From the NCBI RefSeq assembly GCF_034067285.1, contig NZ_CP139286.1, positions 2,480,001 to 2,544,000 of the forward strand: DNA of 64,000 nt. The letters are read 5' to 3'. Numbering within the stretch: the stretch's first letter is position 1; every line of letters begins with the position of its first letter. Below are positions 1-10,343 of the stretch, piece by piece. The translations under genes were made by a program, and so were the position numbers. This DNA comes from Acinetobacter pittii (GTDB taxonomy: Bacteria; Pseudomonadota; Gammaproteobacteria; Pseudomonadales; Moraxellaceae). The notes under the pieces are model-generated. The model ran no database searches. It saw only the letters and a program-made list of their open reading frames with translations, and was not told the DNA's origin.

Positions 1-539
1 ACTATGTAGGGCTTGAGCATAATTGGAAACAACCTAATTTCGCTCTTACCTCTAAGTTTAAATACTTTAATGCAAAAGATGACGGCAATACTTTTGATAT
101 TGATGCACAAAACATTGGGGTGCTAGAAACTCTTAAAATAAAAAACCACACCTTTGGTTTGGGATACCAACAGATTATGGGTGAATCGGCTTACCCTCTA
201 CCGGATGGTTTCTTGCCAGAAACGTATTTCATTAACTGGAATGCAACGGGTTTCTTTAAAGAAGATGAAAAGTCTTACCATGTGATGTACGGCTATGACT
301 TTAAAGACTTTGTACCGGGCTTAAATGCGATGGTGAAATATGTTTACGGCCATGACTTTAAAGCAGCCAATGGTGAGAAAAACCATGAAACTGAGTCGAA
401 TGTGATTTTAAACTATGCATTTCAACAGCCGTTCTTAAAAGGCGTTGCCCTGCAATATATTCGGATTGATTACAACGTTAAACACGGCAATGACTTTGGT
501 GAAGACCGCCTATTTGTAAACTACACTAAAAAGTTTTAA
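1..539 (+). CDS. OprD-family outer membrane porin, C-terminal part (5' end outside window)
   Basis: The reading frame is open from base 3 to the stop at 537-539, so the gene starts upstream of the window and only about 178 C-terminal residues are seen. The protein shows alternating aromatic/polar beta-strand patterns with short turns and ends in VNYTKKF, the terminal Phe expected for a barrel recognised by the BAM machinery. Strand patterns such as HVMYGYDF and KGVALQYIRIDYNV resemble the last strands of OprD/OpdX porins, which carry small carboxylates or amino acids across the outer membrane. The substrate cannot be told from this fragment. A GTG at 120 opens an internal frame but is not the real start. 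A strong terminator follows at once. Confidence 0.75.
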   Translation, partial: YVGLEHNWKQPNFALTSKFKYFNAKDDGNTFDIDAQNIGVLETLKIKNHTFGLGYQQIMGESAYPLPDGFLPETYFINWNATGFFKEDEKSYHVMYGYDFKDFVPGLNAMVKYVYGHDFKAANGEKNHETESNVILNYAFQQPFLKGVALQYIRIDYNVKHGNDFGEDRLFVNYTKKF

Positions 540-558
540 TAACTTTTGATTCAATCTA

Positions 559-586
559 AGCGGGCCAATTTTGGCCTGCTTTTTTA
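559..586 (+). terminator. Rho-independent terminator of the left porin gene
   Basis: A 10-bp stem (AGCGGGCCAA / TTGGCCTGCT, one mismatch) with a 2-nt apparent loop is followed by a run of T. It lies 20 bases after the porin stop codon. Confidence 0.85.
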
Positions 587-602
587 TATGATTTCGCTCA
601 TA

Positions 603-628
603 AAAAACGCTCTTACGAGCGTTTTTAA
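603..628 (-). terminator. Terminator of the FabH-like gene (bidirectional shape)
   Basis: AAAAACGCTC-ttac-GAGCGTTTTT forms a short stem with A and T tracts on the two sides. It sits just after the minus-strand ketoacyl synthase stop and can also back up the porin terminator. Confidence 0.75.
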
Positions 629-641
629 CTAATCTTGTAAC

Positions 642-1757
<1,116 letters not shown>

Positions 1758-1771
1758 CTAAAAAAATGAAT

Positions 1772-1835
1772 AGGGTCTGTTAATCTTTCATTTATAAATT
1801 GCGTTGTAGGCTAAACAACAACATAAACAGACCCC
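1772..1835. repeat. 64-bp repeat with GGGTCTGTT inverted ends, related to the 28994-29289 element
   Basis: The left end reads AGGGTCTGTTAATC and the right end is the inverse of GGGGTCTGTTTAT. The first about 45 bases align with the left end of the 296-bp repeat at 28994 with few changes, including a shared ATTGCGTT stretch and CTAAA. It looks like a deleted or solo copy of the same element family. It occupies nearly all of the 95-bp gap between hrpA and the FabH-like gene, so it probably lies in the latter's 5' untranslated or promoter region. Confidence 0.65.
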
Positions 1836-1843
1836 GATCTATC

Positions 1844-4800
1844 TTAACTGATTCCCAAACGATCCCATAACTTTTGCAGTCGAGTTGGCGAAATAGGCAT
1901 CTTAGTTTTCATCGGTTGAGAAAATAAAGAAATGCGGAATTCTTCCAACATCAAATACAATTCTTTGATTTTTGGATCGTTTTTGAATTTAAATACCTTG
2001 TCCATCCATGGATCGACATCGTCAATAGCAGCATGATCTCGCTGTAGATTATTTGGCAATCGATCTAAACGCAATAGCAATGCTTTTAAATAACGCGGGT
2101 ATTCCTGCCAAAGATCAACCGGTTGGCGGTAAACAAAATTGCCAAGTGACATTAAATCGAGTTGATCTTCAATATCATCAATACTGCGTCCAAACACATC
2201 TGGATCAAGCACTAAAAGCTGACGACGGATTTGTTGCCATTGAATATAAATATCACTTAATTGCTCAAGTGCTTGCTGACCATAACTCAAAAATTGCTTT
2301 TTGACCTGATCTAGCAGCTTATTAAATTCATCAGCGTTAATGGGCAAAGTCGTAATTGCCATTTGCAAGGTTGCATAGACCAACATCTGCTCAAGCTTAG
2401 CTTTATCTCCTAAAGGTGAATAAGCCAACGCGAGCGGTTTCGAAATCTGCTTTTTCAACTGGCGAACCAAGTCACCAAGCTGCATATGGACCAGACGAAT
2501 AATCCCTTCGCGATGCTGTTTAATCGCCTCAGCTTGATCGTTAAACGTTTGAATAACAATGCCTGACTCATCTTTAGCTTCGAGCTCAGCAAAAGCCTTG
2601 GTCGGTACTAAAGCCTGATATTGTTTGACTACAACACCCGTAACTTTATGAGAAGCCTCGAAAGTAAAGTTTTCAGGAAAGTCTTTAAATTCACCCTTTT
2701 GCTGTTTAACTGGACGATGTGTTTCCACGCGGCAACGCGCTTTTAATTCAGGTAAATCACGACCTTTAGCAATGAGCTTGCCTTTTTCATCAATCACTTT
2801 AATGAAAGGCACCAAATATGGATCAATGCGTTCAAACGAAAAATCTTTTTCGGTAATTTGCTCGCCACGTAAGGCAAAAGCTAAATAACTGAAAATATGT
2901 TCACGTAAATGTACTGCATCAACCCCTTGCATGAGCTTACGGGCTGTATCAGGAATTGGCACCACATTACGACGCTTGTCTTTAGGTAAAGCTTTAAGTA
3001 AAGCCTCAATTAAATCTTGGCGCCAACCCGGAATTCCCCATGACCATATATTTTCATCAACTTGAGGCAACGCCTGTACAGGAATTTGAACAGTTGCACC
3101 ATCTTCGTCATGGCTCGGGTCAAAATGATATGTAGTTGCTAAACGTAGCTGACCATTGTGCAAATGATCTGGAAATTGCTGCGTTGTTGGTCGGTCATTG
3201 AGCCAAAGCGCGTCATCGTCAATAAATAAATAACGTGGATGATTTGCTTCTACTGTGGCACGCCAGTCTTCAAAGCTACGACGGCTCGCAATTTCTTCCG
3301 GAATCTTAGAGGCATAAAACTGATAAATCGTTTCTTCATCGACCACTAAATCACGACGACGCAATTTATCTTCAACTCGCTCTACTTCTTCAAGCTTAAG
3401 TAAGTTGTGTTTTAAAAATGGCGGAATCGTACCCAAGTTACCCGTGGTTAATGCATCGCGTAAGAAAATCTCATGAGCAGCAGGCTGATCAACTTTCTCA
3501 AAATTAATTAACCGTTTTGGCTCAATAATTAAACCAAACAGAGAAATTTGTGCATATGCATTTACGATTCCCGCTTTCTTGGACCAATGCGGCTCAAAAT
3601 AGTGATATTTCAATAAATCACGTGCAGCTAGCAAAATCCATTCAGGGTCAATTTTGGCTAAAGTACGTAAGTACACTTGAGAGGTTTCGACCATCTCAAA
3701 AGCCATCACCCAAGAGGTATTGGTTTTATGCAAAGTACTCGCAGGGAAAACTTTAGCCTTTTGCTGACGCACTGCCATAAAGGTATTTCGTTCATCAGTT
3801 TTATTGGCAATGAACGATAATAAACCTGTCAGCAACGCACGATGCAAGTTTTCATAATTTGCAGCTTTTTCATTAAAGCTAAGTTTTAAGCCTTCAGCTA
3901 ACTCAACCAATTGCTGGTGTGTCTGTTTCCATTCACGTAAACGCAACCAGCTTAAGAAATGCTGCTTGGCAAATTGACGTCGTTTATTTTCAGACATCCC
4001 TGCTTCACCTTTAGGATTTAAAGTCTCCCAAAGTTTCAAATAAAACAGAAAATCTGAATCTGCCTCGCGGAATAATGCATGTTTTTGGTCAGCTTGCATC
4101 TGTTTATCTGCCGGACGCTCACGCGGGTCCTGAACAGCTAAAGCACTCACTACAATTAAGATTTCTTTGAGCACGCCAAAATGCGCACCACCAATAATCA
4201 TACGAGCAAGTCGCGGGTCAATTGGCATACGTGCCATCATTTGCCCAACTTTGGTCAGCTCATTTTTCTTCTCGTTAAGGGCACCTAACTCAATCAACAG
4301 TTTACGGCCATCATTTACAAGGCGGAAATCTGGTGGCTCAATAAAATCGAAGTTTTCTAGCTCACCTAACCCTAAGCTCTGCATTTGCAAAATAACCGAA
4401 GCCAAGTTGGTTCGTTTAATTTCAGGTTCGGTAAACTCAGGGCGACTTAAAAAATCTTCTTCACTATATAAACGAATACACACACCTGGAGCAATACGAC
4501 CACAACGCCCTTTACGCTGATTGGCTGCGGCTTGAGAAATTGCTTCAATGGGTAAGCGTTGTACACGTGAACGGTAGTTATAACGCGATATACGAGCAAA
4601 ACCACTATCAATCACATAACGAATATTTGGAACCGTAAGTGCAGTTTCGGCTACGTTCGTCGCAATAATAATACGACGACCTTTTCCACCCGGACTAAAA
4701 ATCTTTTGTTGTTCAGAAACAGCTAAGCGTGCATACAACGGTAAAATTTCAGTATGTCTTGGTCCGTACTTTTGCAACGTTTCCTGCAACTCACGAATTT

Positions 4801-5728
4801 CTTGCTCTGTGCTTGAGAAAATCAGAATATCGGCATGTTCTGGATGACCTTTTGCTTCTGCATCCGCAAAGCATTCTTCAACTGCTTGTACAACAGCACG
4901 AGGAAGGTTTTCTTCAAAATCATCAAACTCGTCGTCATCACTGCCGCCAATATTCATTTCTGAAATTGGGCGATAAAGCACTTCGACCGGATAACTACGC
5001 CCTTCTACTTCAAAAATAGGTGCGTCATTAAAGTAATTACTAAAGCGATTTACATCTAAAGTGGCCGAAGTCACAATCACTTTTAGATCTGGGCGTTTTG
5101 GCAGTAACTGCTTTAAATAACCCATAATAAAATCGATATTGAGTGAGCGTTCATGCGCTTCATCAATAATGATTGTGTCATATTTAGACAAGAAGCGGTC
5201 ATTGCCTAACTCGGCAAGCAAAATACCATCGGTCATTAACCGTACAATTGAATCTTGCGAACCTTGTTCATTAAAACGAATTTTAAAACCAATCGATTCG
5301 CCAAGCTTTTCGCCAACTTCTTCTGCGATACGTTGAGAAACACTACGCGCAGCTAAACGACGTGGCTGGGTATGACCAATCATACCTGTTAAGCCACGGC
5401 CTGCTAACATTGCAATCTGAGGAAGCTGTGTGGTTTTACCCGAACCCGTCTCACCCGCCACAATAATGACCTGATGCTTTTGAATTGCATCAATTAAACG
5501 ATCAGCATATTGAGAGACAGGTAAATCCTGATTCAGTTTAATTTTAGGGAGACGTTCAAAGCGCTGTCTTACTTTGGCATTAGATTGTTCAAATAATTTT
5601 TCAATCTCTGCTGCATTGGCTTTTTTATCTTTACGCAAACGATTTAAACGGTAACGATCTCTTGCCATCACCCACTGATCAATATTTAAATCATTCTGCA
5701 CAGACAAATTTTCCTGAAAATACAACAA
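1844..5728 (-). CDS. hrpA: ATP-dependent RNA helicase HrpA (DEAH box)
   Basis: At 1294 residues this matches HrpA length (about 1300). Walker A is GETGSGKTTQ (92-101), the DEAH box is IIIDEAHERS (187-196), followed by SATLD, the helicase C motif QRKGRCGR and the long HrpA-specific C-terminal region (DUF3418 type). HrpA is a 3'-5' DEAH RNA helicase implicated in mRNA processing and in rescue of stalled or collided ribosomes. The start is uncertain: the frame opens with TTG codons that abut an AGAGGA sequence at no or 3-nt spacing. A GTG at residue 10 (start near 5701) has an AGGA about 10 nt upstream and is a reasonable alternative, as is the ATG at residue 21. No partner gene is adjacent. Confidence 0.93.
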   Translation of the reverse strand: MLYFQENLSVQNDLNIDQWVMARDRYRLNRLRKDKKANAAEIEKLFEQSNAKVRQRFERLPKIKLNQDLPVSQYADRLIDAIQKHQVIIVAGETGSGKTTQLPQIAMLAGRGLTGMIGHTQPRRLAARSVSQRIAEEVGEKLGESIGFKIRFNEQGSQDSIVRLMTDGILLAELGNDRFLSKYDTIIIDEAHERSLNIDFIMGYLKQLLPKRPDLKVIVTSATLDVNRFSNYFNDAPIFEVEGRSYPVEVLYRPISEMNIGGSDDDEFDDFEENLPRAVVQAVEECFADAEAKGHPEHADILIFSSTEQEIRELQETLQKYGPRHTEILPLYARLAVSEQQKIFSPGGKGRRIIIATNVAETALTVPNIRYVIDSGFARISRYNYRSRVQRLPIEAISQAAANQRKGRCGRIAPGVCIRLYSEEDFLSRPEFTEPEIKRTNLASVILQMQSLGLGELENFDFIEPPDFRLVNDGRKLLIELGALNEKKNELTKVGQMMARMPIDPRLARMIIGGAHFGVLKEILIVVSALAVQDPRERPADKQMQADQKHALFREADSDFLFYLKLWETLNPKGEAGMSENKRRQFAKQHFLSWLRLREWKQTHQQLVELAEGLKLSFNEKAANYENLHRALLTGLLSFIANKTDERNTFMAVRQQKAKVFPASTLHKTNTSWVMAFEMVETSQVYLRTLAKIDPEWILLAARDLLKYHYFEPHWSKKAGIVNAYAQISLFGLIIEPKRLINFEKVDQPAAHEIFLRDALTTGNLGTIPPFLKHNLLKLEEVERVEDKLRRRDLVVDEETIYQFYASKIPEEIASRRSFEDWRATVEANHPRYLFIDDDALWLNDRPTTQQFPDHLHNGQLRLATTYHFDPSHDEDGATVQIPVQALPQVDENIWSWGIPGWRQDLIEALLKALPKDKRRNVVPIPDTARKLMQGVDAVHLREHIFSYLAFALRGEQITEKDFSFERIDPYLVPFIKVIDEKGKLIAKGRDLPELKARCRVETHRPVKQQKGEFKDFPENFTFEASHKVTGVVVKQYQALVPTKAFAELEAKDESGIVIQTFNDQAEAIKQHREGIIRLVHMQLGDLVRQLKKQISKPLALAYSPLGDKAKLEQMLVYATLQMAITTLPINADEFNKLLDQVKKQFLSYGQQALEQLSDIYIQWQQIRRQLLVLDPDVFGRSIDDIEDQLDLMSLGNFVYRQPVDLWQEYPRYLKALLLRLDRLPNNLQRDHAAIDDVDPWMDKVFKFKNDPKIKELYLMLEEFRISLFSQPMKTKMPISPTRLQKLWDRLGIS

Positions 5729-6053
5729 TCCTCTATTTTACGCTCTAATGACCATAAGGTAAAACAGTTGGGTTTTTATATATTTTTAATTTTTTAAAAT
5801 TTTGCCCTTGAATTTTGTCTCACTAGACTTCATGTTGTTAGGCAAGTTTCTTTTACGATAACTGTCATTTGATTTACATGTTTTTGCAGTCAAATCGAAT
5901 ACAGTGTTTGGGGACTTAAAAATCGTAAATTTATCACTTATTCAATTTTCCGATTTTAGTCATGTAAAAATACTATTTCCCCAATAAAGAATTTTTATTT
6001 ATTCTAGATCTCGTAAACAAGTTTAAATATAAACCTCAATCATGGAGACAATG
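5729..6053. other. Intergenic region between divergent hrpA and ahpC
   Basis: 325 AT-rich bases without a coding frame worth reporting. It must hold the promoters of both genes. I looked for an OxyR-type ATAG/CTAT tetranucleotide array and found only unconvincing partial matches, so no operator is called. Confidence 0.6.
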
Positions 6054-6617
6054 ATGAGCTTGATTAATACTGAAGTTAAACCATTCCAAGCAACTGCTTA
6101 CCACAACGGCCAATTTGTTGAAGTTAACGAAACTAACCTTAAAGGTAAATGGTCTGTTGTATTCTTCTATCCAGCTGACTTCACTTTCGTTTGTCCAACT
6201 GAACTTGGTGACTTAGCTGACAACTACGCTGAATTCCAAAAACTTGGTGTTGAAATTTATGCTGTATCTACTGATACACACTTCACTCACAAAGCTTGGC
6301 ACGACACTTCTGAAGAAATCAAAAAAATCCAATATCCATTAGTTGGTGACCCAACTTGGACTCTTTCTAAAAACTTCGACGTTCTTATCGAATCTGAAGG
6401 TTTAGCTGACCGTGGTACTTTCGTTATCGATCCAGAAGGTAAAATCCAAATCGTTGAACTCAACGCTGGTGGTATCGGCCGTGACGCATCTGAACTTCTT
6501 CGTAAAGTAAAAGCTGCTCAATACGTACACGCTCACCCAGGTGAAGTTTGCCCAGCTAAATGGAAAGAAGGCGAAGCAACTCTTGCTCCATCTATCGACT
6601 TAGTTGGTAAAATCTAA
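6054..6617 (+). CDS. ahpC: Alkyl hydroperoxide reductase subunit C (typical 2-Cys peroxiredoxin)
   Basis: The 187-residue protein has the peroxidatic Cys47 in FVCPTE and the resolving Cys166 in EVCPAKW, as in enterobacterial AhpC, and the same length. It reduces H2O2, organic peroxides and peroxynitrite in the cytoplasm and is re-reduced by AhpF, encoded 1.6 kb downstream at 8202. I chose the ATG at 6054 because GGAG at 6044-6047 sits 6 nt ahead and MSLINTE matches the family N-terminus; ATGs at 6042 and 6051 are too close to that site. Codons are strongly biased to a few forms (GAA, AAA, GGT, CCA), a sign of high expression. A strong terminator isolates it from the next gene. Confidence 0.97.
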   Translation: MSLINTEVKPFQATAYHNGQFVEVNETNLKGKWSVVFFYPADFTFVCPTELGDLADNYAEFQKLGVEIYAVSTDTHFTHKAWHDTSEEIKKIQYPLVGDPTWTLSKNFDVLIESEGLADRGTFVIDPEGKIQIVELNAGGIGRDASELLRKVKAAQYVHAHPGEVCPAKWKEGEATLAPSIDLVGKI

Positions 6618-6642
6618 TCTCTTATTAGATTTTAAAAACTCA

Positions 6643-6675
6643 AAGAACCACCCCTCATCGGGTGGTTCTTTTGTT
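6643..6675 (+). terminator. Terminator of ahpC
   Basis: A perfect 11-bp stem AAGAACCACCC / GGGTGGTTCTT with a 6-nt loop is followed by TTGTTTT. It ends the ahpC transcript. Confidence 0.9.
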
Positions 6676-6811
6676 TTGAATAAGCACATCACATTTTCTA
6701 CTGATACTTTTACAATTATGCCCTTCCCCATTACATGAAGTTTGAGTAATGTCGAATAAATAACCGATGTTTTTTGAGCTTAAATCATATGAAATAAAAG
6801 GGGAAAAATTT

Positions 6812-7027
6812 ATGCCGAATACTGTGGCAGTCACTTCATGGAAATACAATGCGACTTCACGTCATCTAAAAATATTTTATAGCGATGGTTCGGGCGAACT
6901 TTATCATCCTGTACCAGAATTTATTTATGACAACTTATTACGCTCAACAGACAAAGCTGCTTTTGTACATAAATATTTAGAATTCGACTTACACTTTACT
7001 CGCCTATCTTTAGTCAATGCGTCATAA
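6812..7027 (+). CDS. KTSC domain protein
   Basis: A 71-residue protein with the KTSC pattern (SWKYNATSRHLKIFYSDG ... YHPVPEFIYDNLL ... FVHKYLE), the small domain also found at the C-terminus of some lysyl-tRNA synthetases. The molecular role of stand-alone KTSC proteins is not established. AAAGGGG at 6797-6803 is a good ribosome-binding site for the ATG at 6812; a frame extension to 6767 lacks one. It is monocistronic between ahpC and a convergent methyltransferase. Confidence 0.8.
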   Translation: MPNTVAVTSWKYNATSRHLKIFYSDGSGELYHPVPEFIYDNLLRSTDKAAFVHKYLEFDLHFTRLSLVNAS

Positions 7028-7037
7028 CCTAATAAAG

Positions 7038-7063
7038 TAAGGCCTGCGTTGAACAGGCCTTTA
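7038..7063. terminator. Bidirectional terminator between the KTSC gene and the O-methyltransferase gene
   Basis: TAAGGCCTG / CAGGCCTTT stem with a CGTTGAA loop between two convergent genes. The T tract is short (TTTAT). Confidence 0.7.
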
Positions 7064-7092
7064 TGAACGACTAAATCATATTTTTAAATAGT

Positions 7093-7680
7093 TTATCTCG
7101 CCACCACAATACATAAACCAGCGCCTACGGGTAAAATACTGCTCATAAAATTTTCATCTTTTTTAATTAAAGACAAGAATGAACTGACCTCAGCCGCATG
7201 TGAAATGACATTATCAATAATGAGTACGCCACCTTTTGGCTTCATTAAACGCTTTAAATCTGGCCAATAATTTTCATAAGCAGGACGCTCAGCATCTAAC
7301 AAAATAAAATCGAAATTTTCCTGAGCTTCTTTTAAATAGTCGGCTGCATCTCCTACCCAAAAATCAACCAATTCATCTAATGCCAGTTCAGTCGCATGGC
7401 GTTTCGCCTCATTACTCCGATTGGCATCGATTTCAAGCGTGGTTACTTTACCGTGTGTTGCTTGTGCTGCCTCAGCAAGCCATAAAGTAGAATAACCTGT
7501 TGAAGTCCCGATTTCTAAAATTGATTTGGCTTGCTGCATTCGAATAAATTGCGATAGCAGTTTCGCAGACTCAGCCTCAATATTGCGATACCTTAGCAAA
7601 CGATCTGCCTGCTGGGCATCATGTCGTTTAAAGGTGTCATATAAATCGGCAACTCTTTGTAAGAAAAAAGTATTTGGCAT
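7093..7680 (-). CDS. SAM-dependent O-methyltransferase (COMT-like, class I)
   Basis: 195 residues with a Rossmann methyltransferase core: motif I EIGTSTGYS (56-64), acidic LEIDA after strand 2, LLDAER (127-132) with a metal-type Asp129, and IIDNVISH with Asp156-Asn157. This arrangement is that of cation-dependent O-methyltransferases acting on catechol-like or CoA-linked phenolics. The physiological substrate is unknown. ATG start. The DUF1653 gene lies 45 bp upstream on the same strand, so the two may be cotranscribed. Confidence 0.8.
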   Translation of the reverse strand: MPNTFFLQRVADLYDTFKRHDAQQADRLLRYRNIEAESAKLLSQFIRMQQAKSILEIGTSTGYSTLWLAEAAQATHGKVTTLEIDANRSNEAKRHATELALDELVDFWVGDAADYLKEAQENFDFILLDAERPAYENYWPDLKRLMKPKGGVLIIDNVISHAAEVSSFLSLIKKDENFMSSILPVGAGLCIVVAR

Positions 7681-7725
7681 ATATTCACCCTTTAAAATCG
7701 TTATTTTATATGACAGCCGTTTGAA

Positions 7726-7944
7726 TTAAGTGCTTTGAATTAACTTAAAGCGCGGCACGATACTTCCATCAGCCATTTGAACCGTTTCAGTAAACATATC
7801 TAATGGACGTACCCAAGTTGAATAGTCACCATAAAGACACTGATAAACGACTAATTCTTCTTCAGTCTCGCTATGTTTTGCTACAGAAAAAACTTGATAG
7901 AGATTACCTTTATAATGCTGATAAATGCCGCGTTGCAATGACAT
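7726..7944 (-). CDS. DUF1653 domain protein
   Basis: 72 residues beginning [14 protein letters not shown] and containing [18 protein letters not shown], the conserved pattern of DUF1653, a small cytoplasmic domain of unknown function common in proteobacteria. It is probably cotranscribed with the downstream methyltransferase at 7093-7680. Confidence 0.8.
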   Translation of the reverse strand: MSLQRGIYQHYKGNLYQVFSVAKHSETEEELVVYQCLYGDYSTWVRPLDMFTETVQMADGSIVPRFKLIQST

Positions 7945-8201
7945 GAAAGTACCTTTTAATGTTATGACATAAAATCTTTACAGCCCTATAACATATATAA
8001 ATTTTTAAATACTTTCACTTTAAAACGCTACAAAAGATAAAAAAGCGTGTTTTAGAGATAAATTATTGATCTTATTTATGAATGCTTTTTTTAATTCAAA
8101 AAACCGATTGAATATATAAAAACATACTGTTTTACCTATTCTATGTTTTAACGTACTATGCATCTATTGAAAGAATTTGGATGCATTGGAGTAAAAAACA
8201 G

Positions 8202-9767
8202 ATGTTAGATCAAAACATTAAAACTCAATTAAAAGCTTATTTAGAACGTTTAGAAAGTCCAATCGAATTAGTTGCTGCTTTAGATGAGTCAGATAAAGCT
8301 GCTCAAATTAAAGAACTCGTCACTGAAATCGCCGAGCTTTCTGACCAAGTTACAGCCCGTTTTGATGGCAACAATACACGTCGTCCAAGTTTTGGTGTGG
8401 CTAAAGCAGGTGAACAGCCTCGTGTGTTCTTTGCAGGCTTACCAATGGGCCATGAGTTTACGTCTTTGATCTTGGCACTGTTACAAGTCTCTGGCTATGC
8501 ACCTAAAGTGTCAGATGAAGTGCTCAACCAGATTAAAGGCTTAAACCTCAAAGCAAACTTTGATGTGTTTGTATCATTAAGCTGTCATAACTGTCCTGAT
8601 GTAGTACAGGCGCTTAACCTGATTGCGATTTATAACCCGAACACCACAGCAACCATGATTGACGGTTCATTCTTCCAAGACGAAGTCGAACAACGCAAAA
8701 TCATGGCTGTACCGATGGTATTCCAAGACAACGAACACATTGGCCAAGGTCGTATGACCCTTGAAGAGATTGTGGCGAAACTTGACACTAACTCAGCTGA
8801 AAAAGATGCAGCAGCACTGAATGCAAAAGATGCATTTGATGTATTGGTGATTGGTGGTGGGCCTGCGGGTGCAACAGCTGCGATCTATGCGGCACGTAAA
8901 GGCATTAACACCGGTATCGTGGCTGAACGCTTTGGTGGTCAGGTCATGGATACTATGGACATTGAAAACTTCACATCTGTGCAAAAGACGCAAGGTCCTA
9001 AGTTTGCTGCCGAGATGGAAGCACATGTCCGTGATTATGATGTCGATATCATGAACCTGCAACGTGTGAGCAAAATCACGGGTGCCAACCAAACTGAAAA
9101 CGGTCTGGTTGAAGTTGAACTTGAAAACGGTGCAAAACTTGAATCAAAAACCGTGATCCTTTCAACAGGTGCACGTTGGAGAGAAATGAATGTACCGGGT
9201 GAGCAAGAATACCGTACCCGTGGTGTCGCGTACTGCCCACACTGTGATGGTCCATTGTTCAAAGGCAAACGTGTTGCCGTGATTGGTGGCGGTAACTCAG
9301 GTGTTGAAGCTGCGATTGACCTTGCAGGGATTGTTGAGCATGTGACTTTGGTTGAATTCGATACCAAACTTCGTGCTGACCAAGTGTTGCAAAACAAACT
9401 GCATAGCTTGCCAAACACAACTGTGATTATGAATGCGTTAAGTACAGAAGTGCTGGGTGATGGCTCACAAGTGACTGGACTTAAATATAAAGACCGTGCC
9501 ACTGACGAAGAGCATGTGGTAGAACTTGCAGGGATCTTTGTACAGATTGGTTTACTGCCAAACACTGACTTCTTGACAGACAGTGAAGTTGAGTTAACCA
9601 ACCGTGGCGAGATCATTGTCAATGACCGCAACGAAACCAATGTTCAAGGTGTGTTTGCTGCAGGTGACTGTACGACTGTACCTTACAAGCAAATCATTAT
9701 TGCCACAGGTGAAGGCGCTAAAGCATCACTCTCTGCGTTTGATTACATCATCCGTTCTGGGCAGTAA
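8202..9767 (+). CDS. ahpF: Alkyl hydroperoxide reductase subunit F
   Basis: 521 residues, the same length as E. coli AhpF. The N-terminal double thioredoxin-fold domain carries the CxxC Cys128/Cys131 (SCHNC). Then come the FAD motif [11 protein letters not shown] (215-225), the redox pair Cys345/Cys348 (CPHC), the NADH-binding VIGGGNSG (360-367) and the C-terminal FAAGDCT. AhpF passes electrons from NADH via FAD and its two disulfides to AhpC (6054-6617). The ATG at 8202 has GGAG at 8188-8191; the in-frame ATG at 8181 would place that site inside the coding region. ahpC and ahpF are separate units here, with three unrelated genes between them. Confidence 0.97.
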   Translation: MLDQNIKTQLKAYLERLESPIELVAALDESDKAAQIKELVTEIAELSDQVTARFDGNNTRRPSFGVAKAGEQPRVFFAGLPMGHEFTSLILALLQVSGYAPKVSDEVLNQIKGLNLKANFDVFVSLSCHNCPDVVQALNLIAIYNPNTTATMIDGSFFQDEVEQRKIMAVPMVFQDNEHIGQGRMTLEEIVAKLDTNSAEKDAAALNAKDAFDVLVIGGGPAGATAAIYAARKGINTGIVAERFGGQVMDTMDIENFTSVQKTQGPKFAAEMEAHVRDYDVDIMNLQRVSKITGANQTENGLVEVELENGAKLESKTVILSTGARWREMNVPGEQEYRTRGVAYCPHCDGPLFKGKRVAVIGGGNSGVEAAIDLAGIVEHVTLVEFDTKLRADQVLQNKLHSLPNTTVIMNALSTEVLGDGSQVTGLKYKDRATDEEHVVELAGIFVQIGLLPNTDFLTDSEVELTNRGEIIVNDRNETNVQGVFAAGDCTTVPYKQIIIATGEGAKASLSAFDYIIRSGQ

Positions 9768-9795
9768 AATCGGTCAAATCATTATGGTTTAGTTC

Positions 9796-9828
9796 AAGCC
9801 TAGCATTACAAAATGCTAGGCTTTTTTA
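9796..9828 (+). terminator. Terminator of ahpF
   Basis: A 12-bp perfect stem AAGCCTAGCATT / AATGCTAGGCTT with a 4-nt loop, followed by T6. Confidence 0.92.
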
Positions 9829-9938
9829 ATAATAGAGTTACAACTTCTTAACAATTTTCGATCTTTATTAATCATTTACTTTATGTTTATATTTTAGACA
9901 TCCATATTTGGATGCCATGAATTAGAAGGAAAAACACA

Positions 9939-10283
9939 ATGAATAAATTACTTGTTGCTTTAGGTCTTGCTGCGACTGTTGCCCTTGTTGGTTGTAATAA
10001 AGATAAAGCTCCAGAAACTGGCGCGACTACAGGTGAACATTTAGAAAATGCTGCTCAACAAGCAAGTGCTGATATCAAGTCTGCTGGTGATAAAGCTGCT
10101 GATGATATTGCAACTGCAACAGACAACGCTTCAGACAAAATTGATGCTGCTGCTGACCATGCTGCTGATGCAACCGCTGATGCTGCTGCGCAAACTGAAG
10201 CGACTGCACGTAAGGCAACTGCTGATACAGCTCAAGCTGTTGAAAATACTGCTGCTGAAGTGAAAAAAGACGCTCAACACTAA
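9939..10283 (+). CDS. Small Ala-rich hydrophilic lipoprotein
   Basis: 114 residues. A lipoprotein signal peptide ends ATVALVGC with the lipidated Cys at position 19. The mature part has almost no large hydrophobic residues and consists of Ala/Asp/Thr/Lys-rich segments such as AGDKAADDIATATDNASDKI and ATADAAAQTEATARKATADT, with rough 11-residue periodicity. This resembles LEA-type hydrophilins and amphipathic helix repeats, but no family could be named with certainty. AGAAGGA precedes the ATG at a good distance. It is flanked by terminators, so it has its own promoter. A role in envelope stress or drying tolerance would be inference only. Confidence 0.8.
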   Translation: MNKLLVALGLAATVALVGCNKDKAPETGATTGEHLENAAQQASADIKSAGDKAADDIATATDNASDKIDAAADHAADATADAAAQTEATARKATADTAQAVENTAAEVKKDAQH

Positions 10284-10296
10284 TCGTCTTTAGTAT

Positions 10297-10326
10297 AAAA
10301 AAGCCCCTATTGATTAGGGGCTTTTT
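10297..10326. terminator. Bidirectional terminator between the lipoprotein gene and the GST gene
   Basis: AAGCCCCTA / TAGGGGCTT stem (10301-10309 / 10315-10323) with A and T tracts on both sides, between convergent genes. Confidence 0.88.
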
Positions 10327-10343
10327 CATGTCTTTAAAATCTA

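Noticed and set aside
6655..6849. A 64-codon minus-strand frame over the ahpC terminator
   Set aside because: It overlaps a strong terminator and the KTSC gene start; no support.
8040..8201. OxyR-type site before ahpF
   Set aside because: Several CTAT tetranucleotides occur around 8135-8170 but not with the 10-bp spacing of OxyR sites.
9035..9640. A 201-codon minus-strand frame inside ahpF
   Set aside because: Antisense shadow of a well-supported gene; Ser/Thr-rich composition is typical of such shadows.
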